From: Roseiarcus sp963807735
GTDB taxonomy: Bacteria > Pseudomonadota > Alphaproteobacteria > Rhizobiales > Beijerinckiaceae
NCBI GenBank assembly: GCA_963807735.1
Contig: CAWEDI010000031.1
Span: 39,015 to 103,014 of the forward strand
Direction: 5' to 3'
Length of the DNA stretch: 64,000 nucleotides
The position numbers and the translations under genes are program-made. The notes beneath the pieces are model-generated. The model did no database searches and had not been told where the DNA came from. It saw nothing but the letters and a program-made list of their open reading frames with translations. This document shows positions 10,850-19,452 of the stretch, piece by piece (the stretch's first letter is position 1; every line of letters starts with the position of its first letter).

Positions 10850-11923
10850 GTGGCGGCCGGCCGCTATCCCTGGACGCGCTGTGCCCGGAGCGGGAGCTGT
10901 CCGACAGTGCGAGGTCGACTGATTGCGTTGTTCGCGGGGCTCGTCGCTGCGAATGTCGTGGCGTGGCTTTGGGCCTTCGTCGCGCTGCGCGGCAACGCGG
11001 TGCTGTTCGGCTCGGCGCTGCTCGCCTACACGTTCGGATTGCGCCACGCCGTCGACGCCGACCACATTGCAGCGATCGACAACTCCACTCGCAAGTTGAT
11101 GCAGCAGGGCCAGCGGCCGGTGGCCGTCGGTTTCTTTTTCTCGATCGGCCATTCGCTCGTCGTGCTTCTGCTGTCGGTGGCGGTCGGTTTCGCCGCGGCG
11201 AAGGTGAACGCCGAATTCGGGAGCCTGAAGGCGTTCGGCGATGTCGTCGGCACGCTGGTGTCGGCGCTGTTCCTGTTCCTCCTCGCAGCTTTCAATATCG
11301 TCGTGCTGATCTCGGTCTGGCGAACGTTCAACGCGGTGAAGCGCGGCGAGCCGTTCTCCGATGACGATTTCGACGTGCTGCTCAACAGCCGCGGCTTCCT
11401 GGCGCGGCTGTTCCGGCCGCTGTTCGGACTGGTCGGCAAAAGCTGGCACCTGCTGCCGATCGGGTTTTTGTTCGGCCTCGGTTTCGACACGGCGACGGAA
11501 GTGGCGCTGTTCGGCATTTCCGCCACGCAGGCCGCCAACGGCGCCGCGTTCGGCACGCTGCTGGTCTTCCCCGCCATGTTCACCGCCGGCATGACGCTGA
11601 TCGACACGACCGACGGCGTGCTGATGCTTGGCGCCTACGGCTGGGCGTTCCTGAAGCCGCTACGCAAGCTCTACTACAACATCGTCATCACCGCGGTTTC
11701 GGTGGTCGTCGCGGTGCTGATCGGCGGCATCGAGACGCTCGGCCTGATCGGCGACACGTTCAAGCTGGAAGGCGCGTTCTGGGATGCGATCGGCGCGCTC
11801 AACGACAATTTCGGGGTGCTCGGCTATCTCATCATCGGCGTGTTCGCAGCGAGCTGGCTCGTCTCGGCGCTGATCTACCGCGCAATGGGCTACGACGCGC
11901 TGGAGGCGAACACGACGGCTTAG
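10850..11923 (+). CDS. HoxN/HupN/NixA-family nickel/cobalt transporter
   Basis: Up to 357 residues from GTG 10850; a GTG at 10907 (VRGRLIALF) with gagcgggag upstream is an alternative and perhaps better start. The NiCoT signature RHAVDADHIAAIDN (HX4DH) and the second signature LGFDTATEVAL are intact, and about eight membrane segments are seen. The family imports Ni2+ and/or Co2+ using the proton gradient. The next gene past the IS is cobD, which suggests cobalt supply for cobalamin. The stop codon TAG shares its last base with the first base of the IS; restoring the empty site gives the same stop. Confidence 0.9.
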   Translation: MAAGRYPWTRCARSGSCPTVRGRLIALFAGLVAANVVAWLWAFVALRGNAVLFGSALLAYTFGLRHAVDADHIAAIDNSTRKLMQQGQRPVAVGFFFSIGHSLVVLLLSVAVGFAAAKVNAEFGSLKAFGDVVGTLVSALFLFLLAAFNIVVLISVWRTFNAVKRGEPFSDDDFDVLLNSRGFLARLFRPLFGLVGKSWHLLPIGFLFGLGFDTATEVALFGISATQAANGAAFGTLLVFPAMFTAGMTLIDTTDGVLMLGAYGWAFLKPLRKLYYNIVITAVSVVVAVLIGGIETLGLIGDTFKLEGAFWDAIGALNDNFGVLGYLIIGVFAASWLVSALIYRAMGYDALEANTTA

Positions 11924-12857
11924 TGTCTGTCCGGAAACATGTTGAGTCGTGGGAGTCGGTTGTGATTCCATAGGGGCGGGCTGATTCGACAGGGAGCCGC
12001 CTGCAATGTGGACGACCGAAAATCGCGCTCGGTACGACAGAAGCCGGCTGCGCTATCCGAGCGACTTGACGGACCCGGAATGGGCGCGGGTTGCGTGATT
12101 CCGCCCGCCAAACGCGGTGGGAACAAGCGCAGCGTGGACCTGCGCGAGGTCGTCAATGGCTTGATGTATATCTTGAGCGCCGGCTGCCAGTGGCGCGCAA
12201 TCCCAAAGGATCTGCCGCCGCGCTCCACCTTGCATGATTACCTCGACCTGTGGAGTTGGGACGGCACGCTGGATCGCATCCATTTCGCGCTTTACGTTCA
12301 ATGTCGCGAGCGCGCGGAGCGCGAAGCTTCCCCAACCGCCGCCATCATCGACAGCCAGAGCGTGAAGAGCGCGGAAAAAGGGGGGTCTATATCGATCCCC
12401 ATGGCTATGACGCGGGCAAGAAAATCAAAGGCAAGAAGCGGCACATACTCGTCGATACGCAGGGCCTGTTGATGCACGCCATCGTGCATGGCGCGGATGT
12501 CCAGGATCGCGACGGCGGCGTCCTGCTCATGGCGACGTTGTTCGGCCTGTATCCGTTCCTTCTCAAGCTCTACGCCGACGGCGGCTATCAAGGCCAACAG
12601 TTCCAGACCGCAGTGAAGAAGATCGTCAACGACCTCAACATTGAAATCGTCAAACGATCCGATCAGGCAAAGAGCTTCGTCGTCCTGCCGAAACGATGGA
12701 TCGTCGAACGAACGATCGCATGGCTCAATCGTTGCCGCCGGTTGGCCAAAGACTGGGAGTGCCTAAACCGCAAGGCGCTCGCTTTCCTCAAACTCGCATC
12801 CATTCGGCTCATGCTACGAAAGCTATGTTATTCCCCATGATGTTCCCGGACAGACTC
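11923..12857. mobile_element. IS5-family insertion sequence (IS427/IS1031-like)
   Basis: 935 bases. Terminal inverted repeats GTGTCTGTCCGGAAACAT (left) and GAGTCTGTCCGGGAACAT (reverse complement of the right end) match at 16 of 18 positions. A TTA lies directly outside both ends (11920-11922 and 12858-12860), a 3-base target duplication of the TNA form expected for this family. One transposase gene fills the element. The ends and duplication are intact, so insertion looks recent. Confidence 0.9.
12006..12839 (+). pseudogene. IS5-family transposase, two frameshifts as assembled
   Basis: The protein is present in three pieces. Piece 1 (12006-12095) MWTTENRARYDRSRLRYPSD ends early where a few bases seem lost near 12098. 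Piece 2 has the DUF4096 domain (LREVVNGLMYILSAGCQWRA) and the first catalytic Asp in AAIIDSQSVKSAEK. Piece 3, after a run of six G near 12384 where seven would keep frame, has the DDE core: HILVDTQGLL, LYADGGYQG and PKRWIVERTIAWLNR. A homopolymer break and a short deletion are both typical sequencing errors, so the gene may be active. IS5 elements sometimes use programmed frameshifting, but a stop at 12095 does not suit that. Confidence 0.85.
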
Positions 12858-12939
12858 TTAGGGAACCGCCGCCCGCGTCCGAGTTGATCTCTCCGCCGGG
12901 CTCGCATAGGGCGTCGAACGCCTCCCTCGAGCCGACGAA

Positions 12940-13896
12940 GTGTCCGCCCCGCTATTCCCCCTGCTCGCTGCGGCGGCGCTTCTCATCGAGGCGGCGGCCG
13001 GCTACCCCGACGCCGTCTATCGCGCGATCGGCCATCCCGTCACCTGGATGGGCGCGCTGCTCGCTGCGCTCGAAACGCGGCTCAACCAGGGCCGCGCACG
13101 CCGTCTCGCCGGGGCGGCGACGCTGCTGGCGCTGCTGGCGGCGGCGGCGCTTCCGGCTCTGGCGCTCCAATCGGCGCTGGCGGGGTCGCGTATCGGTTTC
13201 GAGGTCCTGGCGGTCGCCGCCTCGACGCTGCTGGCGCAGCGCAGCCTTTACGCCCACGTCAAGGCGGTCGCCGACGCCCTCGACGCGGAGGGGATTGACG
13301 GCGGCCGGCGCGCGGTGGCGCGGATCGTCGGCCGCGATCCCGCCGCGCTCGACGAGGCCGGCGTGGCGCGAGCGGCGATCGAAAGCCTCGCCGAGAATTT
13401 CTCCGACGGCGTCGTTGCGCCGCTATTCTGGCTCGTGATCGCAGGGTTGCCCGGCGCGGCGGCGTACAAGGCGGCCAATACCGCCGATTCGATGATCGGC
13501 CATCGCAACGCGCGCTACCGCGAATTCGGCTGGGCGGCGGCGCGCTTCGACGATCTCGTCAACCTGCCGGCCTCGCGGCTTGCGACGCTGTGGCTCGCGC
13601 TCGCGGCGGGCGCCGGCGCCGGCGAAGCGTGGACCGCCGTCCGCCGCGACGCCGGCGCCCATCGCTCGCCGAACGCCGGCTGGCCCGAGGCGGCGATGGC
13701 GGGGGCGCTGGGGCTGAAGCTCGCCGGCCCGCGCGTCTACGGCGGCGTGACGGTGGAGGACGCGTTCATGGGCGACGGGCGGCGCGAGGCGGACAGCGCC
13801 GACATACGCGCGGCTCTGCGGCTCTACGTGCGGGCCTGTGGGATCCAGTTCGCGGCCGTGGCCGCCATCGCCGGCCTTTGCGCCCTCGCCGGCTAA
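12940..13896 (+). CDS. cobD: Cobalamin biosynthesis protein CobD/CbiB
   Basis: 318 residues from GTG 12940. Adenosylcobinamide-phosphate synthase: an inner-membrane protein that attaches aminopropanol or its phosphate to adenosylcobyric acid. Conserved family blocks: GYPDAVYRAIGHPVTWMG at the N terminus, AAIESLAENFSDGVVAPLFW, KAANTADSMIGHRNARYREFG, and WPEAAMAGALGLKLAGPR with YGG after it. No other cob genes are in the window. Upstream lies a Ni/Co transporter, separated by an IS. Confidence 0.94.
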   Translation: MSAPLFPLLAAAALLIEAAAGYPDAVYRAIGHPVTWMGALLAALETRLNQGRARRLAGAATLLALLAAAALPALALQSALAGSRIGFEVLAVAASTLLAQRSLYAHVKAVADALDAEGIDGGRRAVARIVGRDPAALDEAGVARAAIESLAENFSDGVVAPLFWLVIAGLPGAAAYKAANTADSMIGHRNARYREFGWAAARFDDLVNLPASRLATLWLALAAGAGAGEAWTAVRRDAGAHRSPNAGWPEAAMAGALGLKLAGPRVYGGVTVEDAFMGDGRREADSADIRAALRLYVRACGIQFAAVAAIAGLCALAG

Positions 13897-13911
13897 CCGT
13901 TATTTAGCGAC

Positions 13912-15429
13912 ATGACCGTTTTGCCTTCAGACCCTGACCCGCTTGCGGAGTTCACGCCGCTCGGCGACCAGATCGCCGCGGTGGCGCGCGAAACGCCGGA
14001 CCGCGTCGCGGTCCAGGACGAGGCGCGGGCGCTGACCTATCGCGAGCTCGACGCCCTGATGGACCGGGTCGGCGCTGCGCTACAACGCGATCGCGTCGGC
14101 GCGACCATTTCCATCTGCGCCGAGACGAGCCTCGCCTATCTCGCGACGTTTCTCGGCGCGGCGCGCGTCGGCGTCGCCGTGGCGCCGCTGGCGCCGTCCG
14201 CGACCTCGGCGAGCCTCGCAGCGATGCTCGCCGATTGCGGCGCACAAGCGCTGTTCGTCGACGCGACGACGGCGGCGCTGTTCGACCGCCCGGCGGTGCG
14301 CCTCGACGACGGTTTCGCCGAATGGCTCGCGCCGGAGGGCGCGCGGCCGGCGGCGGTCGAGATTTCGCCGAAAGCGGTGTTCAACACGATCTATTCCTCC
14401 GGCACGACCGGCGCGCCGAAGGGGATCGACCAGTCGCACGGCATGCGCTTCCTGCACACGCGCCGGCGCCTGGTGGCCGGCTACGACGCCGACGCCTCGA
14501 CGCTGATTTCAACGCCGCTCTATTCCAACACCACGCTGGTCAGCGTCTTCCCGACGCTGGCCGGCGGCGGGCGGGTCATTCTGATGAAGAAATTCGACGC
14601 CCGCCGCTTTCTGGAGACCGCCGAGCGGGAGCGCGCCACCCACGCGATGCTGGTCCCGGTGCAATATGCGCGGCTGATGGCGCTGCCCGACTTCGACCGC
14701 TTCGATCTCTCAAGCTTCCGCATGAAACTGGCGACCAGCGCGCCGTTCGCGGCGGCGTTGAAGCGCGAGGTGCTGGCGCGCTGGCCGGGTGGTCTCGTCG
14801 AATATTACGGCATGACCGAGGGCGGCGGGACCTGCATCCTGTTGGCGCACGAGCGCCCCGACAAGCTGCACACCGTCGGTCCGCCGGCGGAGGGCCACGA
14901 CATCCGGCTGATCGACACGGACGGCCGCGAGGTCGGCCCCGGCGAGCTCGGCGAGGTGGTCGGCCGCTCGCCGGCGATGATGAACGGCTACCGCAACGCG
15001 CCGGCGAAAACCCGTGAGGCCGAATGGCGCGATGCGGAGGGCCGGCGGTTCATCCGCACCGGCGACATCGGCCGCTTCGACGAGGACGGTTTTCTGGTGC
15101 TGCTCGATCGCGCCAAGGACATGATTATTTCGGGCGGCTTCAACATCTATCCGAGCGATCTGGAGGCGGCGCTGCTCGCGAGGCCGGAGGTCAAGGAGGC
15201 CGCCGTCGTAGGCGCGGCCTCCGCCGCCTGGGGCGAGACGCCGGTCGGTTTCGTCGTGCTGAGAGAAGGCGCCTCGGCTGAGGCCGAGGCGCTGCGTGCG
15301 GCGGTCAACGCGACGCTCGGCAAGACGCAGCGCCTGACGGCGCTCCGCATCGTCGCCGCGCTACCGCGCAGCGCCATCGGCAAGGTGTTGAAGCGGGAGC
15401 TGCGGGAGACGGTCGGACGGCTGCCTTAA
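13912..15429 (+). CDS. AMP-dependent acyl-CoA synthetase
   Basis: 505 residues of the ANL superfamily. P-loop YSSGTTGAPKGIDQSH near residue 162, the adenine-binding EYYGMTEGGG near 300, TGDIGRFDEDGFLVLLDRAKD, the hinge region SGGFNIYPSDLE and the catalytic Lys in SAIGKVLKREL at the C terminus. It should activate a carboxylic acid to its CoA thioester through an acyl-AMP. The N-terminal half is shorter than in long-chain enzymes and the substrate is not predictable. It follows cobD by 16 bases. Confidence 0.9.
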   Translation: MTVLPSDPDPLAEFTPLGDQIAAVARETPDRVAVQDEARALTYRELDALMDRVGAALQRDRVGATISICAETSLAYLATFLGAARVGVAVAPLAPSATSASLAAMLADCGAQALFVDATTAALFDRPAVRLDDGFAEWLAPEGARPAAVEISPKAVFNTIYSSGTTGAPKGIDQSHGMRFLHTRRRLVAGYDADASTLISTPLYSNTTLVSVFPTLAGGGRVILMKKFDARRFLETAERERATHAMLVPVQYARLMALPDFDRFDLSSFRMKLATSAPFAAALKREVLARWPGGLVEYYGMTEGGGTCILLAHERPDKLHTVGPPAEGHDIRLIDTDGREVGPGELGEVVGRSPAMMNGYRNAPAKTREAEWRDAEGRRFIRTGDIGRFDEDGFLVLLDRAKDMIISGGFNIYPSDLEAALLARPEVKEAAVVGAASAAWGETPVGFVVLREGASAEAEALRAAVNATLGKTQRLTALRIVAALPRSAIGKVLKRELRETVGRLP

Positions 15430-15767
15430 GCCTTCGCGGGCGACTTCACTTCAACGCCGGCGTCGGTCAGCATCGCGGCGAGTTCGCCCGATTGGAACAT
15501 CTCAGTGGCGATGTCGGCGCCGCCGACGAACTCGCCCTTGACGTAGAGCTGCGGAATGGTCGGCCAGTTGGCGTATTCCTTGATGCCCTGACGGATTTCA
15601 GCGTCTTCGAGCACGTTGACGCCGACGACCGGCGCGCCGAGGTAGTCGAGGATCTGGATCACCCGGCCGGAGAACCCGCATTGCGGAAACTGCGGCGTGC
15701 CCTTCATGAACAGCACGACGGGATTGTCGGCGATAAGCTTTTCGATGCGTTCGCGCGTGTCGGACAT
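15426..15767 (-). CDS. grxD: Monothiol glutaredoxin, Grx4 family
   Basis: 113 residues. The CGFS active site lies in FMKGTPQFPQCGFSGRV, followed by WPTIPQLYVKGEFVGGAD, which binds glutathione. CGFS glutaredoxins carry and deliver [2Fe-2S] clusters, usually with a BolA partner, not visible here. The start at 15767 has ggtgac upstream; the 9 residues before it in frame are rejected. Its 3' end overlaps the synthetase stop by 4 bases, tail to tail. Confidence 0.95.
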   Translation of the reverse strand: MSDTRERIEKLIADNPVVLFMKGTPQFPQCGFSGRVIQILDYLGAPVVGVNVLEDAEIRQGIKEYANWPTIPQLYVKGEFVGGADIATEMFQSGELAAMLTDAGVEVKSPAKA

Positions 15768-15848
15768 GTCGTCACCTCGTCTGGCGGGGGTCAAGGCCCC
15801 GCGGGAGCAGGTCCCATATAAGGCGCCCGCGCGTGTGCGACTAGTCGC

Positions 15849-16847
15849 CTAGCCGCCGGTGACGCTCATATGGCGGCGCGTCGAGGCGTGGCTCTGGTCG
15901 CGCTCGATCAGGAAGTCGTGGCCCTTCGGCTTCCGGGTGATGGCGGCGCGGATCGCCGCTTCGAGCGGCGCGTCGCTCTCCGAGCGACGCAGAGGCGCGC
16001 GCAGGTCGGCGGCGTCGTCCTGGCCGAGGCACATGTAGAGCGTGCCGGTGCAGGTGACGCGCACGCGGTTGCAACTCTCGCAGAAATTATGGGTCAGCGG
16101 GGTGATGAAGCCGAGCCGCCCGCCGGTCTCGGCGACGTCGAAATAACGCGCCGGGCCGCCGCTGGCGTAAAGCGTCGGCGTCAACGTGTAGCGGCGCGCC
16201 AGCGCAGCGCGCAGCTCCGTCAGCGGCAGATACTGGTCGAACCGCGCGTTTTCGATCTCGCCGAGCGGCATCACCTCGATGAAGGTGAGGTCGTAGCCGC
16301 GCCCATGCGCCCAGGCGATCATTTCGGGCGATTCCTCGTCGTTGACGCCTTTCAGCGCCACGACGTTGAGCTTGACCTTCAACCCGGCCGCCGTCGCCGC
16401 CTCGAGCCCCGCCATCACTTGCGCGAAATCGCCCCAGCGGGTGATCGCGCGAAATTTGTCGGGGTCGAGCGTGTCGAGCGAGACGTTAACGCGCTCGACG
16501 CCGCAGTCGCGCAGCTCCTGCGCGTAGCGGGCGAGCTGCGAACCGTTGGTGGTGACGGTCAGTTCGTCGAGCGCGCCCTCGCCGATGTGGCGCGACAGCG
16601 ACCGGAACAGCGTCATGACGCCGCGTCGCACCAGCGGCTCGCCGCCGGTGACGCGGATCTTGCGCGTGCCGAGCCGCACGAAGGTCGAGCACAGCCGGTC
16701 GAGCTCCTCCAGCGAGAGAAGGTCCCGTTTCGGCAGGAACGTCATATCTTCCGACATGCAATAGACGCAGCGGAAGTCACATCGGTCCGTCACCGACACG
16801 CGAATGTAGGTAATGGCGCGACCGAAGGGATCGACGAGCGGGCTCAT
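15849..16847 (-). CDS. moaA: GTP 3',8-cyclase MoaA
   Basis: 332 residues. First step of molybdopterin synthesis: radical-SAM conversion of GTP to 3',8-cyclo-7,8-dihydro-GTP. N-terminal cluster motif CDFRCVYC (Cys 23, 27, 30), SAM-binding VTGGEPLVRRG, C-terminal cluster FCESCNRVRVTCTG and the essential C-terminal Gly-Gly (VTGG). The start MSPLVDPFGR is chosen as the family N terminus; a 15-residue in-frame extension upstream is unlikely. No other moa genes are next to it. Confidence 0.96.
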   Translation of the reverse strand: MSPLVDPFGRAITYIRVSVTDRCDFRCVYCMSEDMTFLPKRDLLSLEELDRLCSTFVRLGTRKIRVTGGEPLVRRGVMTLFRSLSRHIGEGALDELTVTTNGSQLARYAQELRDCGVERVNVSLDTLDPDKFRAITRWGDFAQVMAGLEAATAAGLKVKLNVVALKGVNDEESPEMIAWAHGRGYDLTFIEVMPLGEIENARFDQYLPLTELRAALARRYTLTPTLYASGGPARYFDVAETGGRLGFITPLTHNFCESCNRVRVTCTGTLYMCLGQDDAADLRAPLRRSESDAPLEAAIRAAITRKPKGHDFLIERDQSHASTRRHMSVTGG

Positions 16848-16983
16848 CGCTCGAATGTAGGGGCGAGACGGCCAAAAGGAAAGCCGTCTCACGTTATGTT
16901 CTTGGGAATACAGCGCTTCTTGCTGTCTTTGTGAAATCCTTCGTGTCTTCGTGGTGAAAATTCACCACAACGACACCAAGGTC

Positions 16984-17547
16984 TCAGTTCTCGACGATGA
17001 CCTTGGCCCCGACGTTGACGCGCTCATAGAGGTCTTTCACGTCCTCGTTGGTCATGCGGATGCAGCCGGAGGACACGGCCTGGCCGATCGTGTCGGGCTC
17101 GTTGGAGCCATGGATGCGATATTCCGAGCTGCCGAGATAGATCGCGCGGGCGCCGAGCGGATTGTCGATGCCGCCCTTCATGTGACGCGGCAGGTCGGGG
17201 CGGCGGCGCAGCATCGCCGTCGGCGGCGTCCAATCCGGCCATTCCCTCTTCATGCTCACCCGCAGCACGCCGCCCCAGGTGAACCCAGGCCGTCCGACGC
17301 CGATTCCGTACCGGAACGCCCGATGATCGGGCAACACGAGGTAAAGCCGGCGCTCCGACGTCGAAACGACGATCGTGCCGGGCGCCTGCGGGCCGTAGTA
17401 GGACACCTCCTCGCGCGGGATGGCGGAGGCGACGGGTCGGTCGAAGTCCTCGCCCGGCGCCGGCGTGGCGGCGAAGGCGAAGGCCTGGGGGGCGGCGAAA
17501 AGGCCGGCTGCGAGCAAGCCAGCGCGAAGCAACGAAACGAAACGCAT
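16984..17547 (-). CDS. L,D-transpeptidase (YkuD domain)
   Basis: 187 residues with a Sec signal peptide (MRFVSLLRAGLLAAGLFAAP, cleavage near AFA). The YkuD catalytic motif is complete: IHGSNEP followed by SSGCIRMTNED, with the nucleophilic Cys and conserved His. Such periplasmic enzymes form 3-3 peptidoglycan cross-links or anchor outer-membrane proteins. The domain is small, without a LysM or peptidoglycan-binding module. The open frame extends 34 residues upstream of 17547 but the signal peptide fixes the start. Confidence 0.92.
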   Translation of the reverse strand: MRFVSLLRAGLLAAGLFAAPQAFAFAATPAPGEDFDRPVASAIPREEVSYYGPQAPGTIVVSTSERRLYLVLPDHRAFRYGIGVGRPGFTWGGVLRVSMKREWPDWTPPTAMLRRRPDLPRHMKGGIDNPLGARAIYLGSSEYRIHGSNEPDTIGQAVSSGCIRMTNEDVKDLYERVNVGAKVIVEN

Positions 17548-17767
17548 CACGGACAACCTCGATTTCGAGTCCAGCGGCGCCGACGCCACGCGGGCGACGG
17601 CCTGCCGCACGTTACGCGAGACTGTAAAAACCCGCGCTGCGGCCCGCAATAAAAATGTCCGTTCTCTGTTAAATCCGTGGTGATATGCGCCACAATCCGC
17701 AGGCCGCGCCGAGATTGAATTCCGCGCTTCGACCTGTCAAACACCCGCCCGTCCGAGGGAGCCGCCG

Positions 17768-19450
17768 ATGACCGACAAGCCCGAACCCCGCACCGGCGGA
17801 AAAATCCTGATCGACCAACTCGTCGCGCAAGGCGTGAGCCGCGTCTATTGCGTGCCGGGCGAATCCTATCTCGCCGCGCTCGACGCGCTCTACGATTCCG
17901 GCGTCGCCGTGACGATCTGCCGCCAGGAGGCGGGCGCGGCGATCATGGCCGGAACTGTCGGCCGGCTGACCGGCCGGCCGGGCATCTGCTTCGTCACCCG
18001 CGGCCCCGGCGCCACCAACGCCGCGCATGGCGTGCATATCGCCGAACACGACAGCGCGCCGATGATCCTGTTCATCGGCCAGGTCGAGCGGGCGATGCGC
18101 GGGCGCGGCGCGTTTCAAGAGATGGATTATCGCGCCCTGTTCGGCTCGACGACGAAATGGGCGACGGAGATCGACACCGCCGCGCAAATCCCGGAGGTCA
18201 TCCAGCGCGCCTATCACTACGCGATGCAGGGGCGCCCCGGCCCGGTCGTGATCGCGCTGCCCGAAGACGTGCTGACGGAGACCGCTGAGGCGTTCGACGC
18301 CCCCCGCGCCGAAGCCGCGCCGATTTGGCCCGGCCTCACGCAAATGGCGGAGTTGCAGAAGCGGCTGTGGGCGGCGAAGAGCCCGCTGGTCGTCGTCGGC
18401 GGCCCCGGCTGGACCGAGAAGGCGACCGCCAGCGTGCTGCGCTTCGCCGAGCGCTTCGACCTGCCGGTCGCCGCGCAGTTCCGCCGCGCCAGCGCGCTCG
18501 ACGGCGAGCACCCGAATTATTGCGGCGAGATCGGCCTCGGCATCAACCCCAAGCTGAAGGCCCGCGCGGAGAACGCCGACCTTCTCCTGCTGATCGGCGG
18601 CCGCATGTCGGAGGCGGCCTCGCAGGGCTACACGCTGCTCGGCATCCCGGCGCCGAAGCAGGCGCTCGTCCACGTCCACGCCGACCCGCACGAGATCGGC
18701 CGCAACTATGCGCCGACGCTCGGCATCGTCGCCACGTCCCCCGCCTTCGCCGCCGCGCTGGAAAGCGTGCAGCCGCCGACTTCGATCCCCTGGGGCGAGG
18801 CCGCCCGCGAGGCGCGCGCCGACTACCTCGCCTGGAGCGAGCAGGCGCCGCGCGGACCCGGCCCGGTGCAGCTATCGGAAATCATGCAGTATCTGCGCCG
18901 CCGTGTCCCCGACGCGATCTTCTCGACCGGCGCCGGCAATTTCGCGCTGTGGGTCGGCCGCTTCCTGCGCTTCCGCAGCATCGAGCAGCAGTTGGGACCG
19001 ACTGGCGGCTCGATGGGATTCGGCGTTCCCGCCGCCATCGCCGCCAAGCAGCTCTATCCCGACCGGGTGGTCGTCGCATTCTCCGGCGACGGCGATTTCC
19101 TGATGAACGGGCAGGAGTTCGCCACCGCCGTGCAACACGAGGTTCCGGTGATCGTCGTCGTCGTCGACAACGGCGTTTACGGCACGATCCGCATGCATCA
19201 GGAGCGCGAATACCCCGGCCGGGTGGTCGGCACGCAGTTGCGCAACCCGGATTTCGCCGCCTATGCGCGCGCCTTCGGCGGTCACGGCGAAACGGTTGAG
19301 AAGACCGAGGCGTTCGAGGGCGCGTTCGAGCGCGCGCTTGCCGCCGGCAAGCCGGCGATCCTGCATGTGAAGGTCGATCCCGAGGCGATCACGCCGACCA
19401 CGACGCTGTCGGCGATCCGCGAAGCCGCGCTGAAGAAGCGCGCGGGCTAG
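17768..19450 (+). CDS. Thiamine diphosphate-dependent enzyme, acetolactate synthase-like
   Basis: 560 residues with the three ThDP-enzyme domains: pyrimidine-binding domain with catalytic Glu54 (ICRQEAGAAIMA), a central domain (KSPLVVVGGPGW), and a C-terminal domain with the ThDP motif GDGDFLMNGQEF through VDNGVYGT. It resembles the broad IlvB/acetolactate synthase-like group in alphaproteobacteria rather than a true IlvB (no ilvN follows). Sulfoacetaldehyde acetyltransferase was considered because of the adjacent TauE-type gene, but its N terminus does not match. The substrate is unknown. Confidence 0.82.
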   Translation: MTDKPEPRTGGKILIDQLVAQGVSRVYCVPGESYLAALDALYDSGVAVTICRQEAGAAIMAGTVGRLTGRPGICFVTRGPGATNAAHGVHIAEHDSAPMILFIGQVERAMRGRGAFQEMDYRALFGSTTKWATEIDTAAQIPEVIQRAYHYAMQGRPGPVVIALPEDVLTETAEAFDAPRAEAAPIWPGLTQMAELQKRLWAAKSPLVVVGGPGWTEKATASVLRFAERFDLPVAAQFRRASALDGEHPNYCGEIGLGINPKLKARAENADLLLLIGGRMSEAASQGYTLLGIPAPKQALVHVHADPHEIGRNYAPTLGIVATSPAFAAALESVQPPTSIPWGEAAREARADYLAWSEQAPRGPGPVQLSEIMQYLRRRVPDAIFSTGAGNFALWVGRFLRFRSIEQQLGPTGGSMGFGVPAAIAAKQLYPDRVVVAFSGDGDFLMNGQEFATAVQHEVPVIVVVVDNGVYGTIRMHQEREYPGRVVGTQLRNPDFAAYARAFGGHGETVEKTEAFEGAFERALAAGKPAILHVKVDPEAITPTTTLSAIREAALKKRAG

Positions 19451-19452
19451 GC

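Noticed and set aside
16951..17652. Plus-strand frame opposite the L,D-transpeptidase
   Set aside because: The minus-strand gene has a complete YkuD active site; the plus frame is its shadow.
17768..19450. Sulfoacetaldehyde acetyltransferase (Xsc)
   Set aside because: The neighbour is TauE-like, but the N-terminal region and length do not match Xsc; the gene is left as acetolactate synthase-like.
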